From assembly GCF_000002995.4 (NCBI RefSeq), contig NW_025062475.1, positions 2,294,001 to 2,358,000 of the forward strand: a stretch of 64,000 nucleotides of DNA, given 5' to 3'. Below the pieces are notes generated by a model, which did not search any database, was not told the DNA's origin, and saw only the letters and a program-made list of their open reading frames with translations. The translations under genes were made by a program, and so were the position numbers. Within the stretch, counting starts at the first letter, position 1, and the number at the start of each line of letters is the position of its first letter. This document shows, piece by piece, positions 50,234 through 63,157 of the stretch. The stretch comes from Brugia malayi. Lineage: Eukaryota; Nematoda; Chromadorea; Rhabditida; Onchocercidae.

Positions 50234-53200
50234 TGAAAATATACTGAAAATAAATATTTAAAGTATATTAAGCATAAAATATTTTAACTGTCAGTGTAAC
50301 GGATAATGTGAAAAAAAAAAAAAAAAAAAGGTAAAGTAAACAAAATGATTGTTTACAAAATCACAACATGCAGCATGCGTGCTGAAACCAAAATATACAA
50401 TACACACACAACCAGAAACAAAACGTTAAATTACATACATTCAGCAACAGTCAGCTATCTTAGTTATCTCAACCTGGAGTCATAGCCGTGAAATACCATA
50501 CAGTTTTATGGATTAATGATGTCTTGTGAAATAATAGTATCTCTTCCTCTTGAACTAGGCGTTTTTTGTTGTTGTTGTAAGTTTTGGCTTAAGCGTCATT
50601 CACGAATTTTGTTAGAATTTTCATGTAATTAATTCATGTTTATCAATGCTATTTCTTACTATTTGCTCAATCATTTTTTTTTACTTTAATTACTTTGCAT
50701 AAATCTAGGCTTTCTTATAATACCGCTGTAGGCTCTACTCTATTAAAACTCTACTGTGTTAAAGATCTCAAAAAAATAATAATAATAATAATAATTAAAC
50801 AAATAAGAAAAGAAAGAACGACAATAATAATTTCTTTGTTGTGAGATGTAAATTTTCCCTTTTCATTCTCTGTATCTTTTAAATCTTTAATTGAAATGTA
50901 TTTTTGGAAAATTTCAGTGTTCTTTAATTATCATTTTTAAAAGTGAAAATTGTATGGTATAAAGATTTAATAGCACTGATGATTTTCATTGTTTCATGTA
51001 CTTATTAAATTTAAATTTATTTGGGTGATTTATCATTAAGATGTACTGAGTGAGTGTGTTTTAGAGATGCGAAAAATTAAATAAAGGTGTTGCAATTAAT
51101 CTTGATTAGAGGTGTTGCAACTAATCTCAACTATAGATGTTGTAATTAATCTTCAGTAATGATTAAATTAATGCAATTAATCTTTAGTAATGATTCATTT
51201 TTCATTGTTATCAATAATAACAAATTCAAGTTTATATAATTTCTTTTGTTATCATTAATATATTTTGAAGATTATTTGCTCATAGTTACTCATTTACATG
51301 CCTTAGAATTATTTACTCATTTATTTCATATATTTTAGTTACTTACGTTCCTTCATCTAATTACTCGGGGGGGAGGGGGGGGATTTAGGTATTAATTCAC
51401 ATAAACTTTTGCAAATTTTATTCTTTTTTCTTGGTTTACAAAAAGAACGAAAACCTTTTGTGCAGTACTGAAGTGCTTGTACTTTTTATCACGAATATTC
51501 GATTAAATGATTTCTGATCATTTTCATACATCATGATTCATTTAAGCAATTACAATTATTTTATTTTTTTTTTTTTTTATGTGTGTTGAACACTATCATT
51601 CTTGTTTTTTTTTTTTTTTTTTATTGAAAGATAATTTTTTGTCCTTCATTTTTTTTTTTCAGAAAAATGTCCGAGAAAAAAAACTCCGCAGAAGACGAAC
51701 AAGTTCATTTGAGGAACATGTAATAGTAATCAGAAATTATCACATCATGTTTCTTTTTTATGTAAAAAATTTTTTGACGATAAAATTGATAGATTTTATG
51801 TGAATTTTTTTTTTTTTTTTTTACTAAAAATTATCGGAAGGAAAAAAAAATTTTTTTTTCACAAATTTTTTAAATTTTTTATAAACTCTGTGGATCACCA
51901 ATAAGTTCATTTCAGAAACATGCACTAATAACCAGAAATTATTACGGTGAGTTTTTGATATTTTTGAAAGAAAAAAAAAAAAAAAACGATTTTTTTTTTC
52001 ACATTGAAATTAATTGAATATCTTTCCAATAATAATATGAATTTTTAATTTTTTTTTTTATCCTAAAAGATGCATTAGCGTTTAAAAAAAAAAAAAAAAA
52101 GGAAACACTTATGGGATTTGCTTCTCAATCATAATCTGAAAATTCTGAAATTTTGCCTAAAACTTTCTACGATTCATTTTATAATGCTGGTAATATCATT
52201 TACTTATAATTATGCACTACTATGTTATTATTACTATATATATTATTATCACTCATTAATTATCAATTATTAGTTACTAACTATTTGTTAATTATCAACT
52301 AATTATTAATTACTATTATCATTATCTTTGTTATTATTTTTTCAAGTGGACATAGATAACATGATGACATATTTTTCGGTTACAAATTATTTTGAAAAAA
52401 TACAGTTCTTCCATAAATGCTTTTTTTCTTTGTCTTTTTTTTTTCTTACTATCCTAATTGATTCATTTATTCATATTTTAAAATCTAATTATGCAAATTA
52501 AATCAGAAAAGATAGAAGATATTGCTGAATCGATTTTTCTAATTAATCATTAAACCTCTTCTTCTCTTAGGATGATGTATTTTTAATGATATGTGATTCA
52601 GACTTCTCAGCGGTGTAACTGATTATCTTAACAATGCTTAACATTTCTTTGTTTTTTATCAATAGATTTTTTCCTCCTAAAATTCCCTCTCAAAGTTTCT
52701 TACAATGATCTATGCAAACCAGAATTTCTCGTTTTAAATTTGATTAAACCAGAATAAAAAAAATAAAAATAAGGGTTGAAAAGTCTATTTATTCACATTC
52801 AGTATAAATTTCAAGTGAAGATTGTGATTGCAGAATCATTCATTATTGAAGTCATATTATCAGTTATTTATCCAGAATTGGCATATTTTCCCTAATGTTT
52901 TCTTTACCTTCCGTTTTAGACTTGTAAATCGTATTATGTTCGACTTTTTTTTTCTACAAACAAATTTTTTAGTTGAAAAACGACATCAAAGCACGATTGA
53001 AAATATCAAAATCAGCTTTAGTTGAAGCAAATTGACATTTAACAATGTCCGTAACATTCACATTGTTCGAATACATTCGAAAATTTAGTTTAATGATCAG
53101 GTATATGTGTTTATAATAGGGACTAATCTTTAATTTAAATTTTTGACATTTGATTTTTTCTTTTTTTTTTTTTTGATTGAATACTGTATATGATTTACGA

Positions 53201-53370
53201 TTTGGATTATGAAAATGTTTTCTAAAGTTGAAACAATCTGCTATCGAAATAGTATGGGAGTTATATGGGATTACTTTATTTTCATATAAAAATTATTAAT
53301 TTCAAATTTTCTTATACAATAATTTTTTTTTTTTTTCGCTGAAATTTGAGATGGAAATTCTTATAGCCAA

Positions 53371-53529
53371 ATGATAAGAATAGTGGTAGACAATAGTAGT
53401 GGTAGTGAGTTAAGCGAAGAATAAGGTGAAGATGAAGTCAAGTGAAGTCAAACAGATGAAGAACGAAGTAATAATAAAAAGCGATATATAAGTGATGAAA
53501 ATGAAGCGCAACAAATTATTTATCAATGA
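53371..53529 (+). pseudogene. Possible coding remnant with two in-frame stops
   Basis: Starting at the ATG at 53371, one frame reads MIRIVVDNSSGSELSEE, stop, GEDEVK, stop, SQTDEERSNNKKRYISDENE, and on to a final stop at 53527-53529. The Ser/Glu/Asp/Lys composition and low A/T homopolymer content look like an acidic nuclear-protein segment rather than the surrounding spacer. TAA at 53422 and TGA at 53443 break it. Family unknown, and chance purine-rich sequence is the alternative. Confidence 0.25.
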
Positions 53530-54628
53530 AATTAAAAATGCGCAAATGCTTCGTTCAACTTCTGTCTTTTTCTTGTTTTATTATTGTTTCATTCCCAGTA
53601 ATAGCGTTAAAAATATTTACAGTGTTTACTTCTGGAATTGTTTTCAAAAAAATTTTCAACTATAACCTATGCTAGTAGTAATATTAGCAGTAATAGAAAG
53701 AATTAATTACGGATGATTAACTAACTAACTAGCAAACTACATCAATAGAATATATCATCGTGATCAAAGTTTACCAAATTTGATCACTATGATTTGAGCA
53801 CTGTGAAATTTGTAAATCTTTTACAGTAAACTGTGCTGAAATTTCAGTTATTAAAGCAACAGAAGTTTATAAAAATATAGTGCAAAGTAGTTGTTTTACA
53901 ATGAAAGACTTGCACTTTACTGCAACATGATAAAACCGAAGCGCAGAAGTGCAGAAAAGATGTGAGATCATTCAGTTGCTGAAAAATTTGACGAAAAGGT
54001 TTATTTGATTTTAGTTATTCATCTTTTTTTTTTTTTTAGATTAAGTTTTCCTCATTTTATTCAAAAATTTTTGTAAATAATTTTATAAACAAATTAATCA
54101 ATAATATTTACATCATAAATACTTTATATGGCAAATACATAATTATTGTCCAAATTTTGCTGAAATTAAGGTTTTCTTTGGAAAAAGAATCATATGTTGG
54201 AAGTTAATTGAATACGGCAATTTCTATAGTTTGTAAGAGAATAAAGGTGTTAGGAGAATGTGGAGTATTTTATAGATGATATGAAAGGCTTAAATTAAGA
54301 GTTAGAGTTTAAATTAAGATTATAAAAATTATGGAAATAATCATTCTTAATGCTTACAGGAACGTGGTTGGAATTGGATTGATATTATTAAACATATTTC
54401 AGAAATGTGGAATAATGATCGATTTTGTAACATTTTCGTGTTGCTAATGCTGGATTAATTTTATTTTTTTATATTGATAAAGAATAAATTTTAATGTTTT
54501 CATTTGTTTGATTTTTTTTTTTTCACATCGATTGGCTTTTTTGCCAGCATTATTATTATCAGTGATTGCGAAGATGTTTAAATCAGTACTGATAAATAAA
54601 GAAAAAAGTCGAATACTGCTATTTTATC

Positions 54629-54648
54629 ACTGATGATCGATCATCAGT
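54629..54648. repeat. Perfect 20-base palindrome upstream of the sphingomyelinase gene
   Basis: ACTGATGATCGATCATCAGT is its own reverse complement and lies about 230 bases before the ATG at 54875. The half-site CTGATGATC recurs in two hairpins in an intron of the same gene (56725-56777). Confidence 0.7.
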
Positions 54649-54874
54649 AGTCATTTTTAATTACATTTTCTACCTTTAATTTCAGTGCAGATAATACAAC
54701 CTAGTAGTATTTATTTCAAAAATCAAGATTCTAAAATGGATAACAATAATTATTTTATGAATTTTTTGTACAATTTTTGATGTTTTAGTTGCAAAGAAAA
54801 ATTTTTTCTGAAATTGTATTTCAGTAAAATTTCAATTCATTGGGCGAAATTCCTTACAATATTGCCCTGAAAAT

Positions 54875-57800
54875 ATGCCACTGATATTGCGCGTTGTTAG
54901 CTTAAATTGCTGGTATTTAATCCTTTTTTTTTTTTTAAAAAAAAAAGAAAAAAAGACATAGAAAAGCTTTGTAAATAAAATTAGAAGATTAATTGAATTT
55001 CTCTACAATCAATAAAGTATTATCATCCCTTTAACAATAAAATTTATAACTTCCTACATGCATAAAACATGTTTTCATAGATTCTTCAAGCCTGCTAAAA
55101 ATTAGCTCTGCTGTATATATAATTTTAATTTTCGTAGTTTGTTTTTTTTTTCAACAGTAAAATGAGCTGATGTTTACTTTTTCTTCTATTTTTATTAGAT
55201 TATTGAATTTATGTATGCATTTTTGATAATTAATTGCATAATTTTCTTTTCCATACTGAATAGGTATACCTTTCAGGGCTTTACCTTTACCATGGCCATT
55301 TAGAAGCAGTGATCATGCTCTTCGAATAAAGAAGATTGGTGAAGCTTTGCTACAAAATGAGTATGATATTGTAGCTTTAGAAGAAGTATGTTTTTATGTT
55401 CTGGGAAATTTTCTAAAATTTTTGATTTTTCTATGCTGAGAAATATTTTTTTTTTTTGTGTGTGAAAATTGTCATACTTTTGCAAAATTTTTCATGAAGA
55501 ATATTTTTAGCAATGCAATAATATGTTGAATTTCTTTTTTTTCTCAAAATCATAATTGTTTAAAATCTGGAAGAATCCAGTTTTATTTTTTCAGGTTTGG
55601 GGAGAAGGTGATTTTCTTCGTTTACAAAAAGCATTGAAAGATGTATATGCTTACAGCTATTACTTTCATAGGTATTATTTTTTTTTTCTATTTGAAATTA
55701 AAAATTAGTTAATGTTTCAAAATGATTGCATTTGTTTTATTTATATTTACACTTTTCCTCGACCTTTATACTTTTACATTTAGCAACAAATCTTAACCCA
55801 TTTCATTGTTCATTACAGTGGATTCACTGGAAGTGGCATTTGTGTTTTCAGTCGACATCCAATTGTTTCAACTTTAATGCATCGTTTCACTCTTAATGGG
55901 TTTGCTCATCATATACACAGGTAATTGAAGTTTGTAATATTTTCATCGAAGTTGTTGAGTTGTTTAATTAATGAAACTTTTTCTTATAACACTGATACTA
56001 TTACCACTGCAGATTAAAAAAAATTCCAGTAACTGTCTTAGTTAATTTGGAACTTTTCATGCATATGCTTTTGATCTCGCCGTTAACATTTATTTGTCGT
56101 AATGAGTGTAGCAATCAATTAGGAAGCTTTTGCAAATCCTAAATTTACTGAAAATATTGTAATTTCTATGCATCCGAGTGTTCTAATAAGATATTTTCAA
56201 AGTTCGTGGAATAATTAAAATGTTTTTCATTTCAGAGGTGATTGGTTTGGTGGAAAAGGTGTGGGCTTAGTGGAAATTGAAATTGAACAATACCGTATCA
56301 ATTTTTATGCTGCTCATGTAAATTTTTCGAACATATTCTTGCATATTAATACTCTGTTGAAATTTTCATAGCAAAAACAGGGATAAGTTTGCAAAAGATC
56401 AAGGCAATCATAGTTCCTCTCTTTTTGCATTCGTTATTGTGTACTTTTCAGATCTGAACTATTTATTTCATAAATTCTTTCTAGTCTTTTATAGTAGTAG
56501 ATCAACATCTAGTTTTTTAGATGAATTAAATCAAATGATTTTTTTTGAAAATTTACATTTATAGCTTCACGCGGAATACGATCCTAACAAAGACCTCTAT
56601 TTGCCTCATCGCCTTGCACAAGCTTTTGAACTAGCTCAGTTTGTCAAACATACAAGTTATTCTGCTGATGCCTTAATTCTTGCTGGTTTGTTTTCTCAGT
56701 TTATCTTGAACACTTCCTAACTATTCACTGATGATCAGTGAAATTTTTAATAAACAACTGATGATCAGTTGTTTATTTAAAAAAGTTAGCAAAATACTTA
56801 GTTTAACTAAAAAACTGGTTAGCGGAACAGTTATCCTGTGACAGCCAATATCTTATATTATTTCTTCATTGATTGTGTCCTGCCGTTGTGTTTTACATAT
56901 AACGGATGAGATTTTCAATCCTAATTTGATGAAAATCACATCTCACACTCTACTGATTTCCTAAAAGTGGAAATTTTGAAATCTAATATTTGCCAAGTCA
57001 GAATAATTGTTCCTTTTTTGATTGATGTGCATTATATTTCAGGTGACTTTAACATTGAACCTGATAACCTTGCTTATCAATTAATTATGAAAAACGCAAA
57101 CTTGAGAGATGCTTGGATTCAAAAACCGGTTACATATCATCATTTCATTTTAGGATAGAAGTCACTGGATCGAACTTATTTGAACAAAGTCTTGAAGTAT
57201 TGAAATATCCGGTCTGAAAATAATATAGTTGTTTTCATTGGAGATCAAAATTGATAAATTATTAAGAATAGGCAGAAATTGAATCTATATTTGAGAGAAA
57301 GAATAAAATGTTAATATTCATATCTAGCTTTAGTTCCCTTGTGTTTTTTGTTTAAAAAAAAAAGAAGGTTCTAGAAATTTATTCCTTACTGTTTCAGAAT
57401 AGCTGTGATGATTGTGGTGCGACTTTCGGAAGGCTTGATAATTGTTATACACCTCAACGGCTCAAAAATAAAAAATGTTACGGAAAACGTTTGGATTATA
57501 TTATGTATAGAAGTGGAAAAAGTAAGTTTGCATAATTGCACATATTTGTGTTAAGATATTAGATTAGAGGACTTTTGCTTGGCACTTAATGCAAATTTAA
57601 CTTCAGTTTATGTGTGCTATTCCATTTTGCTATTTGATACTAAAGCACATTCTTAAAAAAACATGATTTATGTGTTCATAATTGTACGCTCTTTTGTGGC
57701 TTTGTATTTTTTTTTTTCTAATTTAATTATGCTTTCAGTATTTATTTTAGACAATAGGAATGGATTTAAACGAAAAGCAAAGTTAAGCGTTCAATTATTA

Positions 57801-59609
57801 AAAAAGAAAAAAAAAAAAAACAGAAACATTTCTTTATCACATTTGGACATTCGATAAAAAATGAATTAATTGCACAAGATGATGTGATAGAAACTCTAAA
57901 GCATTTATCAAAGTTAAACTTACACTTCAAAAATGATTATGGTTATTGTTTAGTGATTTCGTGCAACTAAAGCATTCAGAATTCTACGGAACTATTAGTT
58001 CTGAGAAGTATGCTCAGTAAATTGTTATGAAAATCAAAAGTTGCATTAGTATTAGTTATCAAAAAAAGTTTGGTTCTTTTTCCAACAACACCGCATTGCA
58101 TATATCATATAACCGGTACTTTAGATATTGAATGAATTACTACTCTATGAATTTTGACTTTTTCATCATATTTATCTAATTTTTCGTCAACCGTCTATTT
58201 TAGAATATGTCAACAGAAATAATTTCTAGTAATAACTAGTAAGATGTTTAGAAATCTCCTGGCGTTCATAAAGTATCAAAGTGTTCGGTTGTTTGTCAAA
58301 CCGCTATCACTGTCTGAAACTGCAGTCAAACCGCTGTCACATTTGTCCAACACATCTTATTATTTCATTCATATGCTGAAGTTGTTGCTAATCTTACTAA
58401 TTTTTGATTTATGTGATTCTAAGAAAAAGGAAATTAGAGAAAACATATTTTTATCAATAGTTTTTATAATTTAATAAAAGTTTGTCAAATTGAAAAATTC
58501 ATGTATTAGCATGCATATTATTTAGGTAAAATAGAATTGAAGCTATGTGAAATAAGAATGAATCGTATCCACGATCAGAAATCAATCAACTACAGCGATC
58601 ATGTTGGAATTTATGCTGAATTTTCTGTATCAGATCAATACGACGAGGTATATATCACTATTTTTGTTTTTTTTTTTTTTTATTTGTTGAGGAAATAATA
58701 TGAAACTAAATGCGTTATGATTTAACGTTTAGAGAAATCTTATTCGTACTAATATTTTTGTAAAGATTCTAATTTGCCGTACAAAACTCTGGAACGTATG
58801 AAATATAGTCTAACTTTTTGCATTTTTTTAAGCCCAAAAAATTTTTCTTTCTTTTTTATTACTCTAAATTAAGTAGATGGTGATAAAATCAATTTTTAGT
58901 TTCAAAATAATTCTAAAATTCAGGCATTCAAATTTGATATATAAAATATCTGCTGACTTTTGTTTATTACAGATTACTAAAAGCCTATCATTAACTCCAG
59001 CAAATTTGCTAAAAAAAGTTATCGAAACTCAGCAAGAAGGAATAACTCGTGTCAGTCGAGATCGGTTTATTTTTCTTGCCTTAGTTGTTATTCTTGTTGG
59101 ACTTATTTTGGCTACTTTTTCTGCTGAGCAGCATATTCCTGTTGTTAAAACATTGGTTAGTTGTTGAATGTATTTCTTTTTTGCATATTTCATTTGAATT
59201 CATTATTGCAAAAATTTTCAATAGAAATATTTTTTTTTCAATTATTGTCTTTTACATTATACTGACTCTTCGAATTAAAAGTAAGTTTGCTTCAAAATTC
59301 ATAAGTGGAACTATAAGAGAATTGTAACAAAGAGAAACAGATCGAAGTATATTTTCTAGGAAACTTCAAATACTGCTGAACTTTCATTTATAAATTTGTG
59401 AGATTCATTTTTTCGAGTGTTATTATGTGCTGTTGCATTAGCAAACAGATAAGCTTTCATTTAAATTTATATTCCAGGCATTAACACTTCGATTTGTTCT
59501 CACATTATTGATAGGATTTTGTTTGTGGCATGGTTTAATTGGCCTAACATTGGAGTACAAAGCATTGAAAGCATCGAAAGCATCAGTATCTATGTTACTG
59601 AATGAATAG
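54875..59609 (+). CDS. Neutral sphingomyelinase (SMPD2 / nSMase1-like)
   Basis: Eleven exons: 54875-54912, 55264-55385, 55595-55671, 55819-55920, 56236-56317, 56565-56685, 57043-57128, 57398-57521, 58526-58647, 58973-59155, 59478-59609; about 396 residues. It belongs to the Mg-dependent endonuclease/exonuclease/phosphatase fold and should hydrolyse membrane sphingomyelin to ceramide and phosphocholine. Visible motifs in order: LRVVSLNCW, GIPFRALPLPWPF, YDIVALEEVWGEGDFL (metal-binding Glu), GSGICVFSRHPI, RGDWFGGKGVGLV, AAHLHAEY, LILAGDFNIEPDNLA, KRLDYIMYRSG and SDHVG (catalytic His). Two C-terminal membrane spans follow (FIFLALVVILVGLILATF; FVLTLLIGFCLWHGLIG), as in SMPD2. All junctions fit in phase except exon 1 to exon 2, where the visible GT-AG pair is out by two bases although both flanking peptides match the family. 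Confidence 0.9.
56725..56777. repeat. Two adjacent hairpins with a shared core in a sphingomyelinase intron
   Basis: TTCACTGA-TGA-TCAGTGAA at about 56724-56742 and AATAAACAACTGA-TGA-TCAGTTGTTTATT at 56749-56777 are inverted repeats with 8- and 13-bp stems and the same 3-base centre. Both contain CTGATGATCAG, related to the palindrome upstream of the gene. Confidence 0.75.
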
Positions 59610-61241
59610 ATAAATGTTTTTATTTTTTCTTATATTGGAAATACTTTTACTCTAATTTATCATACTTTTTATTTGAAAATCTTTTGTTACTTTTGTTCTA
59701 ATTTATCATACTTTTTATTTAAAAATTCTTTGCTTTTTTAAGTCTATATTGGCTTGATTTTGGCTATTTAGGCACATGTGATTTTTTACGTAAAACTAAA
59801 TTTTCATAAATTTTAGTTGCAATATCACGTGATATGTATATGGGATATAAAGTAAGTCATGTAAACACTCATTATTATTTCATTTCGTTTCATTTTTATA
59901 CTTGTACTGTCATATTCTGTCACTGCCGGTTATTTGGTAAAGTTGTTTTTAGTTTTTATTTTAATATCCATTGTTATCATTGAATAGTTTCAATAGTAAA
60001 AAGTAAAAAGATTTGATTTCATAGTGATAGATGGAAATTTTTATACTTTTACATTCCACCATTTCAATTATAATTATGGATTTTTGGTATTTCATTGTTA
60101 TAGTTACAGTTACATCGTTTAGTTCTTGTTCTATTGTCAAACCAATGTTTAGCTTCTCCGTTACTAGGTGCAAATTTCAAGAAAATATCTTTCAAATTGC
60201 CAATCTTCGACTGTGTATAATTTCAAAAGCAGTCCTTAATTTTTTATATTGATGTATCTGTAGACGTTATAACTATCATTAATGTTATATTTGTGAAAAA
60301 TGAACTAGTTTGGAATACTTTAATATTGTTTTACATTCCAATATTTTGTAATATATCTTCTTCTATGTGCAGTAATAGACAAAACATCCAACTAAGGATT
60401 TCAAATAATGTAAAATTATCCAAATTCGATTAGGTATAGATATTTTCTGTTTTGCAACCTCTAGCATTATAACATTTGCTAGTATAAATAATCTGTATGC
60501 AAATTACTTACTATCAGTTTGTAATTTAGAAAAAAAAAATGATTGGAAAATTGGAAAAAAGATGAAAATTAGGCAAACTGTTTTCAAATTAGCAATACAT
60601 TCAATTGTAATAATTATTTAGTTTGAATATAACTTGGATAAATTATGATGACGTATTTGTAATGATATCATGTTGTTTGTCGATTAATTAAAAGATATTT
60701 GCAAATACGGATGTAATTCATTTCTGTTTAATTTAAATGGTAATAAAGTGGTATTTACCTGTTGCATAAATTGTTTTCATTTCTTCAAAGATGGAAGAAA
60801 AGAAAGGTTTTTATTAGCCAAAATATTTGTTAATATTGTAAATAATTTCAGTTATTATCAATATAACTTCAATAAGGAATGTTATCACCATGTTTATTAC
60901 AAAAATTTTCTTTTCTTTTTATTACTTATTATAATGTTTGCTAAAAATTTTAATAGATTTCGTCATTTTTTGTTTTTTGAAGTGTTTTTACTGTAACATA
61001 TGATAAAATTGATATTTCGAGATTGAATTTAAGTAAAATAGAAGATGAACAAAATTGATATATAATTACGTTTCAGTAATGTCAAATGCGTTGAAACTTA
61101 AGAAAATAATTGATTAATTTGTATTTAATTTAAAGTTTATAATAAATTGAGATATTGCATGCATTTGGATTGATTTCGGTTTCCGGAGGCTTATCACGTA
61201 TTTGCTAAGTGATCCGGCAGAGATTCAATTCTTAGTAAAAG
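59610..61241. other. Intergenic region between sphingomyelinase and uL22m
   Basis: AT-rich, no exon supported on either strand. Short direct duplication at about 59650-59670 and 59698-59720 (TAATTTATCATACTTTTTAT). A TTTCAG at about 61071-61076 upstream of the next start could be a spliced-leader site. Confidence 0.45.
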
Positions 61242-63157
61242 ATGCTAAAACGATTAGGATTTTTATGCATGAAAATGCATTCCAATTTGGAATGTTCATT
61301 ACAACCATCAATTTCGTTGTTGCAAATTTCTCAAAGGTATCGTGGAACGTTGTATCCTGGTACCAATATTTCGGTTGAAGAAGCTTGGAAACGACGAATA
61401 CAACTTCGACAACCAAAACTACAATGTGATGAAGAGGTAAAAACATCTTTTGGAATATGATTAGTAAATATTTGATAAAAATAATTATTTGAAGAAAAAT
61501 GTGAGGTAGCTTTTTTTTTTTTTTTTTTTTCTAAAATGGAAGCTTTAAAAATATTTAAAATTTGGATCATCATAGGAATTTTTCGAAAATTTAACTAATT
61601 ATCTGTGAGATGCTTATAGGTACAACCAAAATTGTATTATGCACCTGAGTGGGATTTGGAGAAAAGACATGATGGTGAAGAAGGTGAAGCACATCCTATG
61701 ATTGGTCAAGATGTAATGACCCCTGAAAAATGGAACTACTATAATAAAGTTGGACTTCATTTTTTTTTTTCAAATTATCTTACTTATATTATTGCAAGAA
61801 TTTATACACAAGAATTCATTTGTTCTACAATTCTGCACCTTGTATTTGTTATTCTGGGATTCCGGAAAATATTACTTTTCCAGGAATCTGATAAGATTTT
61901 TAAATTTCATACTTTTTCTTCTTTGAATGCATTTGTTAAATTTCTTATATCAGTACATTAAAATGGAACTACTATAATAAAAAAATTTTTTTTTCGCTTA
62001 TTTCACATTTTAAAACAATCTGTGTAATATTTAAAAAAGATTGCTTTTTCAGGTTGTTTGGCCACCAAATTATGTTAGTCCTGAAACCGGTTTGCCACTT
62101 CTGCGGCAAGTTTACTACTGTCGTGAATCAGTTCATTGTAGTCCCAAAAGAATGTTTATGGCTTGTCATTTAGTTTGGCGTTTGAATGTTGATGAAGCAT
62201 TGGAGCAGTTAAAATTACAGCGTAAAAAGGTTTTGAATTTCTTCAAAATTCACTGTGCAGTTTTTGTTTCAGTTTTTAACCATTTCAGTGTTTAACTGTC
62301 AAATTTATCCATCAATCAGAATATTTCTTTTAAGAAGTTTTAATATTATTTGTGAAGTTAAAATTTTTAAATTTCGCTCAGTTTCATTCATTTTGTTTCA
62401 GGCATGCATGATTTTAAGGCAAGTTCTTACTGAAGCAAAAAAGAAGGCATCGGAAGAATTTCACGTTGAATTTCCATCAGATATGCATGTTGCGGAAGCA
62501 TTCCCAGTTCAATGTCAAATTGTCAAAGGTTATAGACGCCATGCACGTGAACGTATCACTGTCACGAGATATCGATATATCAATATTTTCGTAAGGTCAG
62601 GTTTTTTTTTTTTTTTTCCGCACTGTATTTTATGAAAAACTCACGTAATATATTTATTTACGGACTGAAAAAAAGGAATATTCACAATATTATATCTATT
62701 TTCTAATAGCTGATTATTTAGCAGGTTTATAATTCCTTAGCTATAGTCGGTTGTAGTATTTTATGGACTTTATCATTCTTTGACCAAACAAGAGATTCTT
62801 TTCTACATTTTATAAACATATTTCATGTTATATAAAATTTAAATCTTTTATTGAATACTTTCTTGTATTCCAACTAAATTTTATGGTGTTGTAAAGTAGG
62901 AAAAAATTGTAATGTGTGTTAAGAATCACAGCTTATGATATGATTGGAAGTATGTTATCCAACTCAATGAATTAGAAATGGTTTTTCGGTTCTTTCTTTT
63001 TCTTAATATATAAATTAATGACAGGTGATGTATTTATAGACTCGAGGAAGGTGATGGACCACCAATGACAAAGAGATGGGAGCCGAAGAACGGTTGGGAT
63101 AAAATGAAGGATTATTATAAATATTTGAGAGGACGCTGCATAGAATATAGCATTTAA
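61242..63157 (+). CDS. mrpl-22: Mitochondrial ribosomal protein uL22m (MRPL22)
   Basis: Five exons: 61242-61436, 61620-61748, 62053-62229, 62402-62595, 63040-63157. All are GT-AG and in phase, giving 270 residues. The N-terminal 35 residues are basic and Ser/Leu-rich, suiting mitochondrial import. The L22 core spans about residues 130-240: VYYCRESVHCSPKRMFMACH (first helix with the SPKR motif typical of L22), VWRLNVDEALEQLKLQRKK, ACMILRQVLTEAKKKA, then the C-terminal beta hairpin that lines the exit tunnel, ending GYRRHARERITVTRYRYINI. The tail EGDGPPMTKRWEPKNGWDK is a nematode/metazoan-style extension. It is a protein of the large mitoribosome subunit. The start is the first ATG of the exon; METs at residues 10 and 12 are alternatives. 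Confidence 0.92.

Larger units (their letters stand above)
50234..54874. other. 4.6-kb region between divergent COX6A and sphingomyelinase genes
   Basis: No confident gene. Contains several T runs and a G7-A-G8 run at 51367-51382. A purine-rich, coding-looking segment interrupted by two stops lies at 53371-53529, and a perfect 20-base palindrome at 54629-54648. Short AATTAATCT-type repeats lie around 51085-51185. Confidence 0.5.

Noticed and set aside
60031..60252. 73-codon plus frame and its antisense partner between sphingomyelinase and uL22m
   Set aside because: No splice sites, no domain, and sequence composition equals the surrounding spacer.
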